Below, in pieces: positions 52,006-63,020 of a stretch of 64,000 bases of DNA (positions within the stretch are counted from its first letter, which is position 1; each line of letters starts with the position of its first letter). A model generated the notes under the pieces. The model saw nothing but the letters and a program-made list of their open reading frames with translations, had not been told where the DNA came from and ran no database searches. The DNA is from TK10-74A sp965263065. Lineage in GTDB: Bacteria > Chloroflexota > Dehalococcoidia > Bin125. The stretch covers positions 2,542,001 through 2,606,000 of the forward strand of contig CBDHGH010000003.1 of the NCBI GenBank assembly GCA_965263065.1, read 5' to 3'. Made by a program: the position numbers and the translations under genes.

Positions 52006-53814
52006 ATGCGCGCACTTGCTGATCTCGTGGCCCGCTGGCGAACGCCGGAGCCCCGCATCCCCGCGGAGCGGACGGAGGAGCAGGCCTGCGTGCTGTGCGG
52101 CACGGCGACGCGCGACACGCCTGGCTTCCAATCGCATGGGGTCTGCGGCCAGTGCGGCTACCACCACGCGATCAGCGCCTGGGCGCGCATCCGGCTGCTG
52201 GCCGATCCCGACACCTTCCGCGAGTCGCATGCGTCGACGACATCGGTCGACCCGCTCTCCTTCCCGGATGGGGGCATGTACCGGCGGCAGCTGCGAGAGG
52301 CGTTCCGTCGCACGGCGCTGCGGGAGGCGGCGATCACGGGAACCTGCGAGGTGCGCGGACGCTCGGTGATGCTGATCGTGCTGGACTTCGGCTTCCTCGG
52401 GGGCAGCATGGGCGTGGTGGTCGGGGAGCGCGTGGCGCAGGCATTCGAAGATGCGACGCGGCGCAAGTTGCCGGTCGTGTCGATGATCTCCTCCAGCGGG
52501 ATGCGGGTGTGGGAAGGTGTGCTGGCGCTGACGCAGATGGCGAAGACAGCCGCGGCGGCCGAGCGACACCAGATCGCCGGGCTGCCGCACATCGGCGTGT
52601 TGTCGAACCCGAGCACGGGGGCGGCGTTCGGCTCCTTCGCGAATCTGGCCGACGTGCTGATCGCCGAGCCGGGCGCGCTGATGGGCTTCACGTCGCTGCG
52701 GGACCTGCAACGCGACGAGGGAAAGCCGCTCGACGCGGAGGCCCACTCGGCCGAGTCGCACCTGGCGCACGGGCTGATCGACCAGGTGGTGGAGCGGGGG
52801 CGGCAGCGTGACCTGCTGACCTCTCTCATCGACTTGATGAGCCCGTCGACGCGGCTGGAGATCACGCGGCGCTTGGAGCCCTTCGTGCGGCCGGGCGGCC
52901 GCGAGATCAGCCCCTGGCACGCGGTCGAGCTCGCCCGGCACAGCGATCGCCCCCAGGCGATCGACTACATCGGACGGATGACGACATCGTTCGTGGAGTT
53001 GCGCGGCGACCGCAGCGGCGAGGACGACCCCGCGATCGTGGCCGGGCTGGCCGACCTGGGCGGCGAGGCGATCATGCTGATCGCTCAGCAGGGCGGGGCC
53101 GACGGCGCAGCCGCCGTCGTGCGACCGGCCGGTCTGCGCAAGGCGATGCGGGCCGTGCGGCTGGCCGAGAAGTTCACCTTGCCCATCGTGGCGCTGGTCG
53201 ACACGCGCGGCGTCGAACAGACACGGACGGCCGAGGAGGGGGGGCTGGGAGCGGCGCTCGCCGCGACGCTGGCGCTGATGTCGCGCGTGAAGACCCCGGT
53301 CCTGTCCGTGATCATCGGGGAGGGGGGCAGCAGCGCAGCTCTGGCGCTCAGCGTCGCGGATCGGGTGCTGATTCTGGAGCACGGCATCTTCACGATCGCC
53401 TCGCCGGAGGAGGCGGCGCTGGCGTTGCACGGCGACGCGTCGCGGGTGGACGAGGTAGCCGAGGGACTGCGCCTGACAGCGCGCGACGCCCTCGAGCTGG
53501 GCGTCGTGGACCTGATCGTGCGGGAACCGCAGGATGGGGCGCACGCCGACCCGGACGCGGCGGCGAGCCTGCTGCGCACGGCGATCGTGCAGGAGCTGGG
53601 GGTGCTGGCGACGCAGCGGCCGGGGAGGCTCGTCAAACGTCGCTACAACCGCTACCGGCACACGGGGGTCTACCAAAACTTCTTCCGCGTCAGCCTGGGG
53701 CGCAATCTTGTCGATCTGCGGCGGGGGGCGCTGGCGCGCGCGCGCCAACGGATCCCGCAGCGACTGCGTGGCCTCCCGCCGGAACCCGACGAGCCGAGCA
53801 TCCCGATCGATTAG
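52006..53814 (+). CDS. accDA: Acetyl-CoA carboxylase carboxyltransferase, fused beta-alpha subunits
   Basis: 602 residues combining AccD and AccA. The N-terminal zinc ribbon has Cys28, Cys31, Cys47 and Cys50, followed by a beta-type crotonase domain (MISSSGMRVWEG, LSNPSTGAAFGSFA). From about 305 the alpha-type domain follows (YIGRMTTSFVELRGDR, LVDTRGVEQTRTAEEGGLG, IIGEGGSSAALALSVADRVLILEHG). It transfers carboxyl from biotin to acetyl-CoA. ATG at 52006 follows GCAGGAGGCGACCG. accB and accC are not in the window; birA is. Confidence 0.93.
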   Translation: MRALADLVARWRTPEPRIPAERTEEQACVLCGTATRDTPGFQSHGVCGQCGYHHAISAWARIRLLADPDTFRESHASTTSVDPLSFPDGGMYRRQLREAFRRTALREAAITGTCEVRGRSVMLIVLDFGFLGGSMGVVVGERVAQAFEDATRRKLPVVSMISSSGMRVWEGVLALTQMAKTAAAAERHQIAGLPHIGVLSNPSTGAAFGSFANLADVLIAEPGALMGFTSLRDLQRDEGKPLDAEAHSAESHLAHGLIDQVVERGRQRDLLTSLIDLMSPSTRLEITRRLEPFVRPGGREISPWHAVELARHSDRPQAIDYIGRMTTSFVELRGDRSGEDDPAIVAGLADLGGEAIMLIAQQGGADGAAAVVRPAGLRKAMRAVRLAEKFTLPIVALVDTRGVEQTRTAEEGGLGAALAATLALMSRVKTPVLSVIIGEGGSSAALALSVADRVLILEHGIFTIASPEEAALALHGDASRVDEVAEGLRLTARDALELGVVDLIVREPQDGAHADPDAAASLLRTAIVQELGVLATQRPGRLVKRRYNRYRHTGVYQNFFRVSLGRNLVDLRRGALARARQRIPQRLRGLPPEPDEPSIPID

Positions 53815-53863
53815 CCCGGGCGGGATCCACCCGAGCGGGCCATCGACGCACGCGCCGGGGGGT

Positions 53864-54622
53864 CTAGGGCAACAGGCCCGCACGCGACGCCATGGGCGGC
53901 AGATCCTCCCGCGCCGTCCAGACGAGTTCATACAGTTGCTGGCGCCCTTCCATGCCGCGCAGGCGCCGGGGTCCGCGATCGATGAGGTCTTGCGTGGGGA
54001 AGTCGTGGCGGATCTCCTCGTGGACGCTGCCCGAGAGCCAGATCTCACCGCCCTCACTCTTGTCCATGACGCGCTGCGCCATATTGACGGTGCGGCCCAG
54101 AATGTCGCCGCCGGGACGCAGGAGCACATCGCCGCGGTGGAGGCCAATGCGAACCCGCACCGGCCAGTCGGGCCGCATGGCGGCGCGCGCCGCGATGCGA
54201 CGCTGGATCTCGATCGCGGCGCGGGCCGCGTTGGTCGCGTCGGCGAACACGATGAGGAAGCCGTCCCCAGTGCCCTTGACCTCGAAGCCCGCGAAGCGCT
54301 CGATGGCATCGCGGACGATGGTGTCGTGATCGTCGGAGACCTCGGCCCAGGCGAGGTCGCCCAGGCGCTCGGTGAGATAGACCGAGTCCTCGATGTCGGT
54401 GAAGAGGACGGTCAATGTGGTGCCGCTGGTGGGGTGCAGGGAAGCGGTGAGCGCGCGCCCGTCGTTGGGGCAGAAGGCGGAGTCGGGGGGAGCCAATTCC
54501 CCGCAGAAGGCGCAGACGCGCGCACGTGCGTCGCCCTCCGCCGGGCGGATCCAAGGGGGGACGCTGACACGCAGGTGGCGTGGAGGCGCATCCTCCGGCG
54601 TTGTCACGGCAGTCCGTCCCAT
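53864..54622 (-). CDS. Class III nucleotide cyclase with N-terminal zinc-ribbon motif
   Basis: 252 residues. A short Cys motif (Cys37, Cys40, Cys51 and CPND) looks like a zinc ribbon. The cyclase domain from about 68 has VLFTDIEDS (Asp76), FEVKGTGDGFLIVF (Lys116, Asp120), IGLHRGDV and GRTVNMAQRV, the catalytic and metal residues of adenylyl cyclases. No membrane segment is seen, so it is likely soluble. Substrate (ATP rather than GTP) is suggested by the Lys but not certain. It ends convergently with accDA. Confidence 0.87.
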   Translation of the reverse strand: MGRTAVTTPEDAPPRHLRVSVPPWIRPAEGDARARVCAFCGELAPPDSAFCPNDGRALTASLHPTSGTTLTVLFTDIEDSVYLTERLGDLAWAEVSDDHDTIVRDAIERFAGFEVKGTGDGFLIVFADATNAARAAIEIQRRIAARAAMRPDWPVRVRIGLHRGDVLLRPGGDILGRTVNMAQRVMDKSEGGEIWLSGSVHEEIRHDFPTQDLIDRGPRRLRGMEGRQQLYELVWTAREDLPPMASRAGLLP

Positions 54623-54731
54623 CCGGCCGGAACCAAGTACAGAGTCGTACCATCCGGCGCTGGTCCGTGCTGATCATACGTGTCATCGCCCGCTTCAACG
54701 TTATCGGGGGGTCAAATGGCCGGGCGCGGCA

Positions 54732-56842
<2,111 letters not shown>

Positions 56843-56846
<4 letters not shown>

Positions 56847-57469
56847 GAGTCGGCCAGTTTCTGGAAGACGGCGCGGAGCACCGCTTCGGCGCCGGGCTCG
56901 AGTTCTTGGCCGGCGACGTCGTCCACCCAGGCCTGCGCCTCCCGGCGGGGGTAGCCCAGGTTGACGAGCGCCTCGACGGCGTCGAGCAGGGCCCGGTCCG
57001 CGGCGGGTGGGGGGGCGGTCGCGACCTCGCGGTACTGCTCGTCGCGCAGTAGAGCCTCCTCGACGACCTTGCCCTTGAGCTCGGCGACAACGTAGTCGGC
57101 CTGCCGGGCGCCGACGCCGGGGAGCTGTCGCAGGGCGGCCTTGTCCTCGGTCTCGATCCAGTGGGCGATGGTGGAGACGGAGCTGGCCAGCGCCTTCTGC
57201 GCCTTGGTCGCGCCCATGTTCCGGACGCGCATGAGCTTCTTGAAGAAGTCCCGCTCGACGGGACGCAGGAAGCCGTACAGCACCGGCGTGGGGTTGCGAT
57301 CCGGCACGTGGTAGTACGTGTAGAAGCTGACCTCCGTCGGCTGCGCCTCCATGGCGCGCCAACAGTAGGTCGGCAGCAGGACTTCGTACCACAGCCCACC
57401 GACCTCCACCTCCACGCTCTGGGCGTCCGCATTCCAGCTCTTGGCGACGCCCTCGATGCGCGTGATCAC
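56843..57469 (-). CDS. ruvA: Holliday junction helicase subunit RuvA
   Basis: 208 residues. The OB-fold start MITRIEGVAKSWNADAQSVE, the acidic-pin region, the HhH motif LPGVGARQADYVVAEL and the C-terminal LVNLGYPRREAQAWVDD (third domain that contacts RuvB) are present. It binds four-way junctions. It starts with GTG overlapping the ruvC stop. ruvB is not in this window, although uvrB takes the next position. Confidence 0.94.
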
Positions 57470-58005
57470 GACGGCGCCATCCGCGTCGCCACGCCCCCAC
57501 CGCCCGCCAGCAGCCCGACACCCTCCAGCAGAATGTGGCAGGCGGCGATGGCGAGCGCGTCCGAGGCGTCGCCGGGGGCCGGCACGGTGTCGAGGTCCAG
57601 CTGAACGGCGAGGGCTCGGGCGAGCGCGGCCTTCTCGGCGTTGCCGTCGCCGCTGACGGCCTGCTTGACCTCGCGGGGGGCGTACTCAAAGAGGGGGAGG
57701 CCGGCAGCGGCGGCGGCGAGCATGGCGGCCGCCTGCGCCTGGCCCAGCGCCATGGCCGAGCGCACGTTGTCGCGCAGGAAGGGACGCTCCAGCACGACGA
57801 CGGCGGGACGGTGCTCGTCGATCAGGGCCGCGACTTCGCGCTGGATGACGAGCAGGCGCTGCTCGATCGGCGCCGCCGTGGGGGGACGGATGACGCCGTA
57901 GCGGGCGGCGCTGCCGGGGAGATGCCCGGTCGTCTCGAGGACGCCCCAGCCGGTCGCGCGCAGACCGGGGTCGACACCGAGGACGCGGACGGAAGGGGGG
58001 GGCAC
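57466..58005 (-). CDS. ruvC: Holliday junction resolvase RuvC
   Basis: 179 residues. VLGVDPGLRATGWGV gives the first catalytic Asp, VVLERPFL the Glu, and GDASDALAIAACH the last Asp pair. It cuts Holliday junctions symmetrically. GTG start at 58005 is 5 nt after the yebC stop. It overlaps ruvA by 4 nt, so yebC-ruvC-ruvA-uvrB look like one operon. Confidence 0.94.
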   Translation of the reverse strand: MPPPSVRVLGVDPGLRATGWGVLETTGHLPGSAARYGVIRPPTAAPIEQRLLVIQREVAALIDEHRPAVVVLERPFLRDNVRSAMALGQAQAAAMLAAAAAGLPLFEYAPREVKQAVSGDGNAEKAALARALAVQLDLDTVPAPGDASDALAIAACHILLEGVGLLAGGGGVATRMAPS

Positions 58006-58010
58006 GACGC

Positions 58011-58757
58011 TCAGGCTTCGACGAATACGGACTCGGGCAGGTCGGCGTTGGTGGAGACCCGCTGGACATCGTCGAGGTCCTCCAGCGACTCAATCAAACG
58101 CACGATCTGTCGGCCCTTCGACTCGTCCACACCGACGGTGTTGGTGGGGCGCATGATGACTTCGGCCGAGGCGATGGTGACGCCGTTGCCCTCCAGCCCG
58201 TGGCGCACCGCCTCCACGTCGGCGGGGGCGGTGACGACTTCCAGGACGCCGCTGTCCACTTCGATGTCCTCCGCGCCGGCGTCGATCGCCTGCAGCTCCA
58301 GGTCCTCTTCGTCGACACCCGCGTCGAGGTCGACCAGGACGACGCCCTTCTGCTCGAACGTCCAGGAGACGCTGCCCGTCTCCCCCAGGCTGCCGCCCGC
58401 TTTGGTGAGGGTGGAGCGGAGGTCGGAGACGGTGCGGTTGCGGTTATCGGTCAGGGTGTCGATGAGGAGGGCGACGCCGCCGGGCCCGTAGGCCTCGTAG
58501 CGGATCTCCTCCCAGTGCTCGCCGCCGCCGGTCGCGGTCGCGCGATCGATCGCGCGCTGGACGTTGTCCTTGGGCATGTTGGCCTGGCGCGCCTTGCCGA
58601 TGGCGATGCGCAGCGCGGCGTTCTCTTCGGGGCTGGGGCCGCCCGCTTTCGCGGCGACCATGATCTCGCGGGCGATCTTCGTGAAGATCTTGCCGCGCTT
58701 GGCGTCGGCGGCGCCCTTCGCGCGCTTGATGGTGGACCATTTCGAATGACCGGACAT
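58011..58757 (-). CDS. yebC: YebC/PmpR family DNA-binding or translation-related protein
   Basis: 248 residues. The N-terminal MSGHSKWSTIKRAKGAADAK and FTKIAREIMVAAKAGGPSPEENAALRIAIGKARQANMPKDN are the hallmark of the family. It has been described as a transcription factor in some bacteria and as easing ribosome stalls in others. It commonly precedes ruvC, as here. GAGGGAAGCG precedes the ATG. The leader upstream contains copy B of the dispersed element. Confidence 0.95.
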   Translation of the reverse strand: MSGHSKWSTIKRAKGAADAKRGKIFTKIAREIMVAAKAGGPSPEENAALRIAIGKARQANMPKDNVQRAIDRATATGGGEHWEEIRYEAYGPGGVALLIDTLTDNRNRTVSDLRSTLTKAGGSLGETGSVSWTFEQKGVVLVDLDAGVDEEDLELQAIDAGAEDIEVDSGVLEVVTAPADVEAVRHGLEGNGVTIASAEVIMRPTNTVGVDESKGRQIVRLIESLEDLDDVQRVSTNADLPESVFVEA

Positions 58758-58854
58758 GTCGCTTCCCTCACGCCGGCTGCGACCGGCAACCCATGGGGAT
58801 TTTACACGCGATCGGGGCGCAATGATCGTCCCGAAGGGGGGTTAGTACGGCGAT

Positions 58855-59089
58855 GTGCACGCCCTGGGCGTATTTCCCGCCCGCTGGACCTGGCGAAAGC
58901 CAGAAACGCCTGTGTTCACTGGGTTTTCGGGGAATCATGGTGTGTCACGGGGGAGCACTGGGGTGCATAGCGGGTCAGGAGTGTGCACGAGTGTGCAGCA
59001 GTGTGCATGTGTGTGCACGAGTTGTGCACGGGTCCGGAAGCTGTCGGCAGTGCCCGCGATCTGCGGACGACCACTCCGAGTATAGCGGA
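58855..59089 (-). repeat. Dispersed ~230-nt element, copy B (candidate structured RNA or yebC leader)
   Basis: Inverted relative to copy A at 26598-26827. On the minus strand it reads TCCGCTATACT (59089-59079), a hairpin CCGC-AGATC-GCGG (59066-59054), five GTGCACAC-type units (59029-58981), the 29-nt block identical to copy A (58987-58959), a hairpin GGGCG/CGCCC (58882-58866) and CGTGCAC (58861-58855). It lies in the 396-nt gap between the panC stop and the yebC start, pointing toward yebC. No convincing gene is present in the rest of the gap. Confidence 0.75.
58981..59029 (-). repeat. Five 10-bp GTGCACAC tandem units (copy B)
   Basis: On the minus strand, units begin at 59029, 59018, 59008, 58998 and 58988. 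They read GTGCACAA, GTGCACAC, ATGCACAC, CTGCACAC and GTGCACAC. The first gap is 11 bp and the others 10 bp. Confidence 0.88.
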
Positions 59090-59153
59090 TAATCCACAGG
59101 ACGGGAAGCCCCGCGCCGTCGCGCCGTCCTCCTCCGCGACGGAGGGGCGCGGC

Positions 59154-60059
59154 TTAGGGATCGGAGCGGAGGGCCGGAGGGAGGACGTCGAGGTCGGCAT
59201 GGGCGGCGCCGAGGCCGGGCGGCAGGCCCAGCCAGTGGTTGTCGATCAGGTGGGCGCCACCAACCATCGCGGCGATCGAGACGAGGGCGGTCTCGACGAC
59301 GCGGTCGAGCTCTTGCAGGGTGTCGAGCGAGGCGCACGACACGTACTGGACGTCGATCAGGGGCTGGGCGGCGAGCTCCGTCCGGGCGGCCTCGCGGATG
59401 ACGTCGCCGCGGCGCTCCCCGGCGGCGAAGCGCGCAGCGGCTGCATCCAGGGCGCGGGAGATGGCGGTCGCGGCGCGCCGCCCTTCGGCGTCGAGGTGGA
59501 CGTTGCGGCTGCTCAGGGCGAGACCGTCGGCAGCGCGGACGGTGGGGACGGGAACGATCGTCGTGGGGATGGCGAGGTCGCGCACGAGCTTGGTGAGCAC
59601 CAGGATCTGCTGCGCGTCTTTCATGCCGAAGTAGCTGCGATGGGCCTGGGCGACCTGCAGGAGCTTCGCCACGACGGTCGTCACGCCCCGGAAGTGGGTG
59701 GGGCGCTGGGCGGCTTCGAGGCGCTGCGTCAGCGGACCCTCGACCACGACGGCGGTGTCGAAGCCGGGCGGATACATGACGGCCTGCGTCGGCAGGAACA
59801 CGGCGTCGGCGCCCACCTCCCGCAGCAGCCGGAGGTCGGCGTCGAGGTCGCGGGGGTAGCGCTCCAGGTCCTCCTCAGGGCCGAACTGCAACGGATTGAG
59901 GAAGATCGAGGCCAACGAGCGATCGGTTTCGGCGCGGGAACGGCGCAGCAACGCCAGGTGGCCGTCGTGCAGCGCGCCCATGGTGGCGACGAATCCCACG
60001 CTGCCGGTCTGGGCGCGACGCCAGCGGCGCGCCGCCGCGATCGATTCGAGGCGCTCCAC
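59154..60059 (-). CDS. panC: Pantothenate synthetase
   Basis: 301 residues. FVATMGALHDGHLALLRRS with the HxGH-like motif, SIFLNPLQFGPEEDLERYPR, YFGMKDAQQILVL and LALSSRNVHL identify PanC, which joins pantoate and beta-alanine with ATP. GTG at 60059 is used because the longer frame upstream overlaps panB. It begins 8 nt after the panB stop, and both belong to coenzyme A synthesis. Confidence 0.93.
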   Translation of the reverse strand: MERLESIAAARRWRRAQTGSVGFVATMGALHDGHLALLRRSRAETDRSLASIFLNPLQFGPEEDLERYPRDLDADLRLLREVGADAVFLPTQAVMYPPGFDTAVVVEGPLTQRLEAAQRPTHFRGVTTVVAKLLQVAQAHRSYFGMKDAQQILVLTKLVRDLAIPTTIVPVPTVRAADGLALSSRNVHLDAEGRRAATAISRALDAAAARFAAGERRGDVIREAARTELAAQPLIDVQYVSCASLDTLQELDRVVETALVSIAAMVGGAHLIDNHWLGLPPGLGAAHADLDVLPPALRSDP

Positions 60060-60067
60060 GGGGTGGC

Positions 60068-60943
60068 TTAGCGCTTCGCTGCGCCCAGCTCTTCGCCGAG
60101 CTCCTCGAAGAGGGCAGAGAGCACCTTCGCCATGTTGGGCTTGGCATCGAAGGAGTTGCCGGGGCCGGGGAACTCGCCGCGCTTGACGGCGTGCACGTAG
60201 TTCTCGAGGCCGTGGCGGATCTGCGGGGCGAGCTTGGCGAAGTGGCTGGCGTGCTTGGGCAGGAAATCCTCGAACAGGCCCAGCACGTCGTGCCAGACCT
60301 GGATCTCGCCGTCGCAGCCGACGCCCGCGCCGATGCCGACGGTGGGGATGCGCAACTCGCGCGAGATCTCGACGCCCAGCGGGGCGGGGATACATTCCAG
60401 CACCACCGCGAACGCGCCGGCGCGCTCCAGCGCGCGCGCATCGTCGAGCATGCGGGCGGCGGCGGAATCGGTCTTGCCCTGGATCTTGTGCCCGCCGAGC
60501 TGCCGCACCGACTGGGGCGTGAGGCCCAGATGTCCCATGACGGGGATGCCGGACGCGACGAGGCGCTCCACGATCCCGGCCACGCGCACGCCGCCCTCGA
60601 GCTTGACCGCGGTCGCGCCGCCTTCCTGCAGGAGGCGGACCGCGTTGCGCATCGCCTCGTCCTCGTTGGCCTGGTAGGAGCCGAAGGGCATGTCGGCGAC
60701 GACGAAGGCGCGCTCGGTACCTCGCACGACGGGCTTGGTGTGGTGGATGATCTCATCCATGGTCACGGGGACGGTGGAGTCGTAGCCGAGGACGACCGTG
60801 CCCAGCGAATCGCCGACGAGGACGCCGGGGATGCCCACCTGGTCGACGAGGCGGGCGCTGGGGTAGTCGTAGCAGGTGATCATGGCGAAGCGCTCGCCAC
60901 GATCCTTGAGCGCGCGGAGGCTGTGGACTGAGCGTCGTGCCAT
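60068..60943 (-). CDS. panB: 3-methyl-2-oxobutanoate hydroxymethyltransferase
   Basis: 291 residues. MITCYDYPSARLVDQVGIPGVLVGDSLG, VVADMPFGSYQ, KLEGG and GHLGLTPQSVRQLGGHKIQGK are the PanB motifs with metal-binding Asp residues. It makes ketopantoate from ketoisovalerate. AGGAGGG precedes the ATG at 60943. It is followed by panC. Confidence 0.95.
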   Translation of the reverse strand: MARRSVHSLRALKDRGERFAMITCYDYPSARLVDQVGIPGVLVGDSLGTVVLGYDSTVPVTMDEIIHHTKPVVRGTERAFVVADMPFGSYQANEDEAMRNAVRLLQEGGATAVKLEGGVRVAGIVERLVASGIPVMGHLGLTPQSVRQLGGHKIQGKTDSAAARMLDDARALERAGAFAVVLECIPAPLGVEISRELRIPTVGIGAGVGCDGEIQVWHDVLGLFEDFLPKHASHFAKLAPQIRHGLENYVHAVKRGEFPGPGNSFDAKPNMAKVLSALFEELGEELGAAKR

Positions 60944-61053
60944 GCGGCGGGCCCTCCTGGGCGACGCCCAGCACAGGCGACGCCGATGGTCTCGGGAACG
61001 CGCGGCGAATGTATCGACGCGCTTCGCAGCGTGTCAATCGCGCCGGGTGCGCA

Positions 61054-62133
61054 TCAGGCGACACCTGGCCCGGGGATCTCGACGCCGACGGCCGGCAGTC
61101 CGGCCAGCGGGGTCGCCTGGCGCACGCCCCGCACGATCGCCCTACCCAGGACGTCGGCGGCCATGCTGCCCAGCATCGTCAGCAGGGCGGGGGCGCGGCA
61201 CAGGTCGGCATCGTGGCGGCCGGTCGCGAGGACGAACACGGAGTCGCCATCGACGGGCGTATGCGCGGGGCGCACGGCCTGCGCGAGGCCGTCGTCCGCC
61301 ATGATGGCGAGCCGGGTGGCCTGCGCCTTGTCGAGGCGGGCGTTCGTCGCGACGACGGCGACCGTCGTGTTGAGCAGCCCCTGCGCCCCGTGCAGCGCCT
61401 CGACGGCGGCGGCGTGGTCGGCGTAGTAGGCGTCGAGGGGCTTGCCGAGCAGGGCGTCGTGGGCGGGCCGCATGGCGCCCTCGCTCCCGCGCCCGCGGGG
61501 GCCGGCGACGAGCACGCCCGTCGCCGGGTCGACGATCGCGCCGGCGGCGTTCACGGCCGCAATCGCCGCGACGACGAGTCCGGACTCGTGGCGGACGGAG
61601 GCGGTACCGATGCCGCCCTTCCAGGCGAGGTCGCGCCCGTCGAGCTTGGCGACGCTGCAGCCCGTGCCGGCGCCCACGCAGCCCTCGGCGACGGCGCCGC
61701 CGGTGGCGCGGCGGACGGCCATCGCGCCCTGGTCGGGGCCGGGGAACGCCGTGGGCGACCCCAGCGCTTGGTCGAAGACGACGGCGCCGGTGACGATCGG
61801 CACCGGGGCGGCCTCGGCGGTGACGGGCAGGCCAACGCCGCGATCGACCAGGGCGGCGCGCACGCCGGCGGCGGCGGCGAGGCCGTGGGCGCTGCCGCCG
61901 GTGATCAGCACGGCATGGACGACGCCCACGGTGTTCTCGGGGCGCAGGAGTTGCGTGTCGATGGTGCCGGGCGCGCCGCCGGCGCCGTGGAAGCCGGGCG
62001 TCGCGCCCGCTTCGGTCAGGACGACGGTGCAGCCCGTGGCACGGCGGCGGCTGGTCCAGTGGCCCAGGCGCACGCCCTCGACATCGGTGATCGCCCCGTC
62101 CATGTTGGCTGCCGCGGTGTTGGTTGTCGCCAT
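61054..62133 (-). CDS. P1-family (DmpA-like) aminopeptidase
   Basis: 359 residues of the Ntn-type S58/P1 family. VRLGHWTSRRRATGCTVVL at the start, GSAHGLAAAAGV, VAEGCVGAGTGCSVAKL and the self-cleavage region around LLNTTVAVVATNARL with its conserved nucleophile Thr/Ser and Asn are visible. The family includes D-/L-aminopeptidases and beta-peptidyl aminopeptidases, and many members are annotated only as peptidase S58. ATG at 62133 follows GCAGGAGG. No export signal is seen. Confidence 0.85.
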   Translation of the reverse strand: MATTNTAAANMDGAITDVEGVRLGHWTSRRRATGCTVVLTEAGATPGFHGAGGAPGTIDTQLLRPENTVGVVHAVLITGGSAHGLAAAAGVRAALVDRGVGLPVTAEAAPVPIVTGAVVFDQALGSPTAFPGPDQGAMAVRRATGGAVAEGCVGAGTGCSVAKLDGRDLAWKGGIGTASVRHESGLVVAAIAAVNAAGAIVDPATGVLVAGPRGRGSEGAMRPAHDALLGKPLDAYYADHAAAVEALHGAQGLLNTTVAVVATNARLDKAQATRLAIMADDGLAQAVRPAHTPVDGDSVFVLATGRHDADLCRAPALLTMLGSMAADVLGRAIVRGVRQATPLAGLPAVGVEIPGPGVA

Positions 62134-62147
62134 CGCGCCTCCTGCGC

Positions 62148-63020
62148 TCAGTCCAGCGCGGACTCGACGTCGCGCATGTGCAGGTACAGCCACACCATGT
62201 CGCGGCCGGCGTCGGTGATGCCGCCGATGGCGTCGATGAAACGCTCCAACTGCCCCTCGTCGATGGCGAGGACGTGGCTGGTCATCGCACGACGCCGCTG
62301 GTCCAGCACCAGCAGCGCGACTTGGTCGGGGTTCATGCGGCGTTCGGGCAGCCAGTCGACGCGCTCGGCGAGGGTCTGCGACTGGCGCAAGCCCTCGGAG
62401 AGACGCAGCAACGCGCCGTGCTCCACCTTGGCCACACGCGTGAGGCCCCCGGCGACGGCGGTCACGGCGGCGCGGAACTGCTTGTACTGGCGCCGGGGGA
62501 TGTCCCCGCGCGCGCGCTCCACGTCCGCGACGGTGGGGAGTCCCAGGTCGCGCATGATCCAGTCGGCGTCCCGGCCCTGGGTGAGATTGAGGAAGGCCGT
62601 CAGCGAGCCAGGGTTGAGGCGGAACTGCATGAACGTCCGCACGACCGGGCTCGCGTCGCGACCGCGCAGCGCCAAGTAGAGGCCGATCAACTCCTCGGCC
62701 GCGGCCAGGTACTCCTGGACGATGCGCATGCCCATGACCTTGCGGTCGGAGGGGTCGGCGGTGACGAGCCCGCGCAAGAGTGCCTCGGCGATGGTGCGGT
62801 GCGCTTTGCCGCCGAAGCTGGCGTAGTTCTCCAGGAACGGCGTCTCGACGGCGTGCACGTACGCGGTGAAGCAGGCGGCGCAGAGCGCGGCGCGGCGATC
62901 AAGCCCGGCGAGATCGAAGTCGTCGCCGCACTCCTCGCAGGTCGCGATGGAGGCCGGCAGGCGCTCGGCCGAGGATTCCAGGCCGACGCCGGGGCGGGTC
63001 GCACGTGGGCGCGTGGTCAG
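62148..63020 (-). CDS. Unknown helical protein with N-terminal zinc finger, coupled to mutM
   Basis: The first ATG/GTG/TTG start in frame is GTG 62858, giving 236 residues, but a zinc finger (CEECGDDFDLAG, then ALCAACF) is encoded directly upstream in the same open frame. The frame runs back past 63020, where a CTG overlaps the mutM stop (CTGA) and has GGAG six bases before it. A CTG start would give 290 residues. The rest is helical and not recognised: GKAHRTIAEALLRGL, EYLAAAEELIGLYLALRG and RRQYKQFRAAVTAVAGG. Its place directly after mutM suggests a role in DNA maintenance, but this is only context. Confidence 0.7.
   Translation of the reverse strand: MTTRPRATRPGVGLESSAERLPASIATCEECGDDFDLAGLDRRAALCAACFTAYVHAVETPFLENYASFGGKAHRTIAEALLRGLVTADPSDRKVMGMRIVQEYLAAAEELIGLYLALRGRDASPVVRTFMQFRLNPGSLTAFLNLTQGRDADWIMRDLGLPTVADVERARGDIPRRQYKQFRAAVTAVAGGLTRVAKVEHGALLRLSEGLRQSQTLAERVDWLPERRMNPDQVALLVLDQRRRAMTSHVLAIDEGQLERFIDAIGGITDAGRDMVWLYLHMRDVESALD

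Noticed and set aside
50812..54309. Minus-strand ORF of 1165 codons opposite ftsK and accDA
   Set aside because: Antisense shadow of two complete housekeeping genes.
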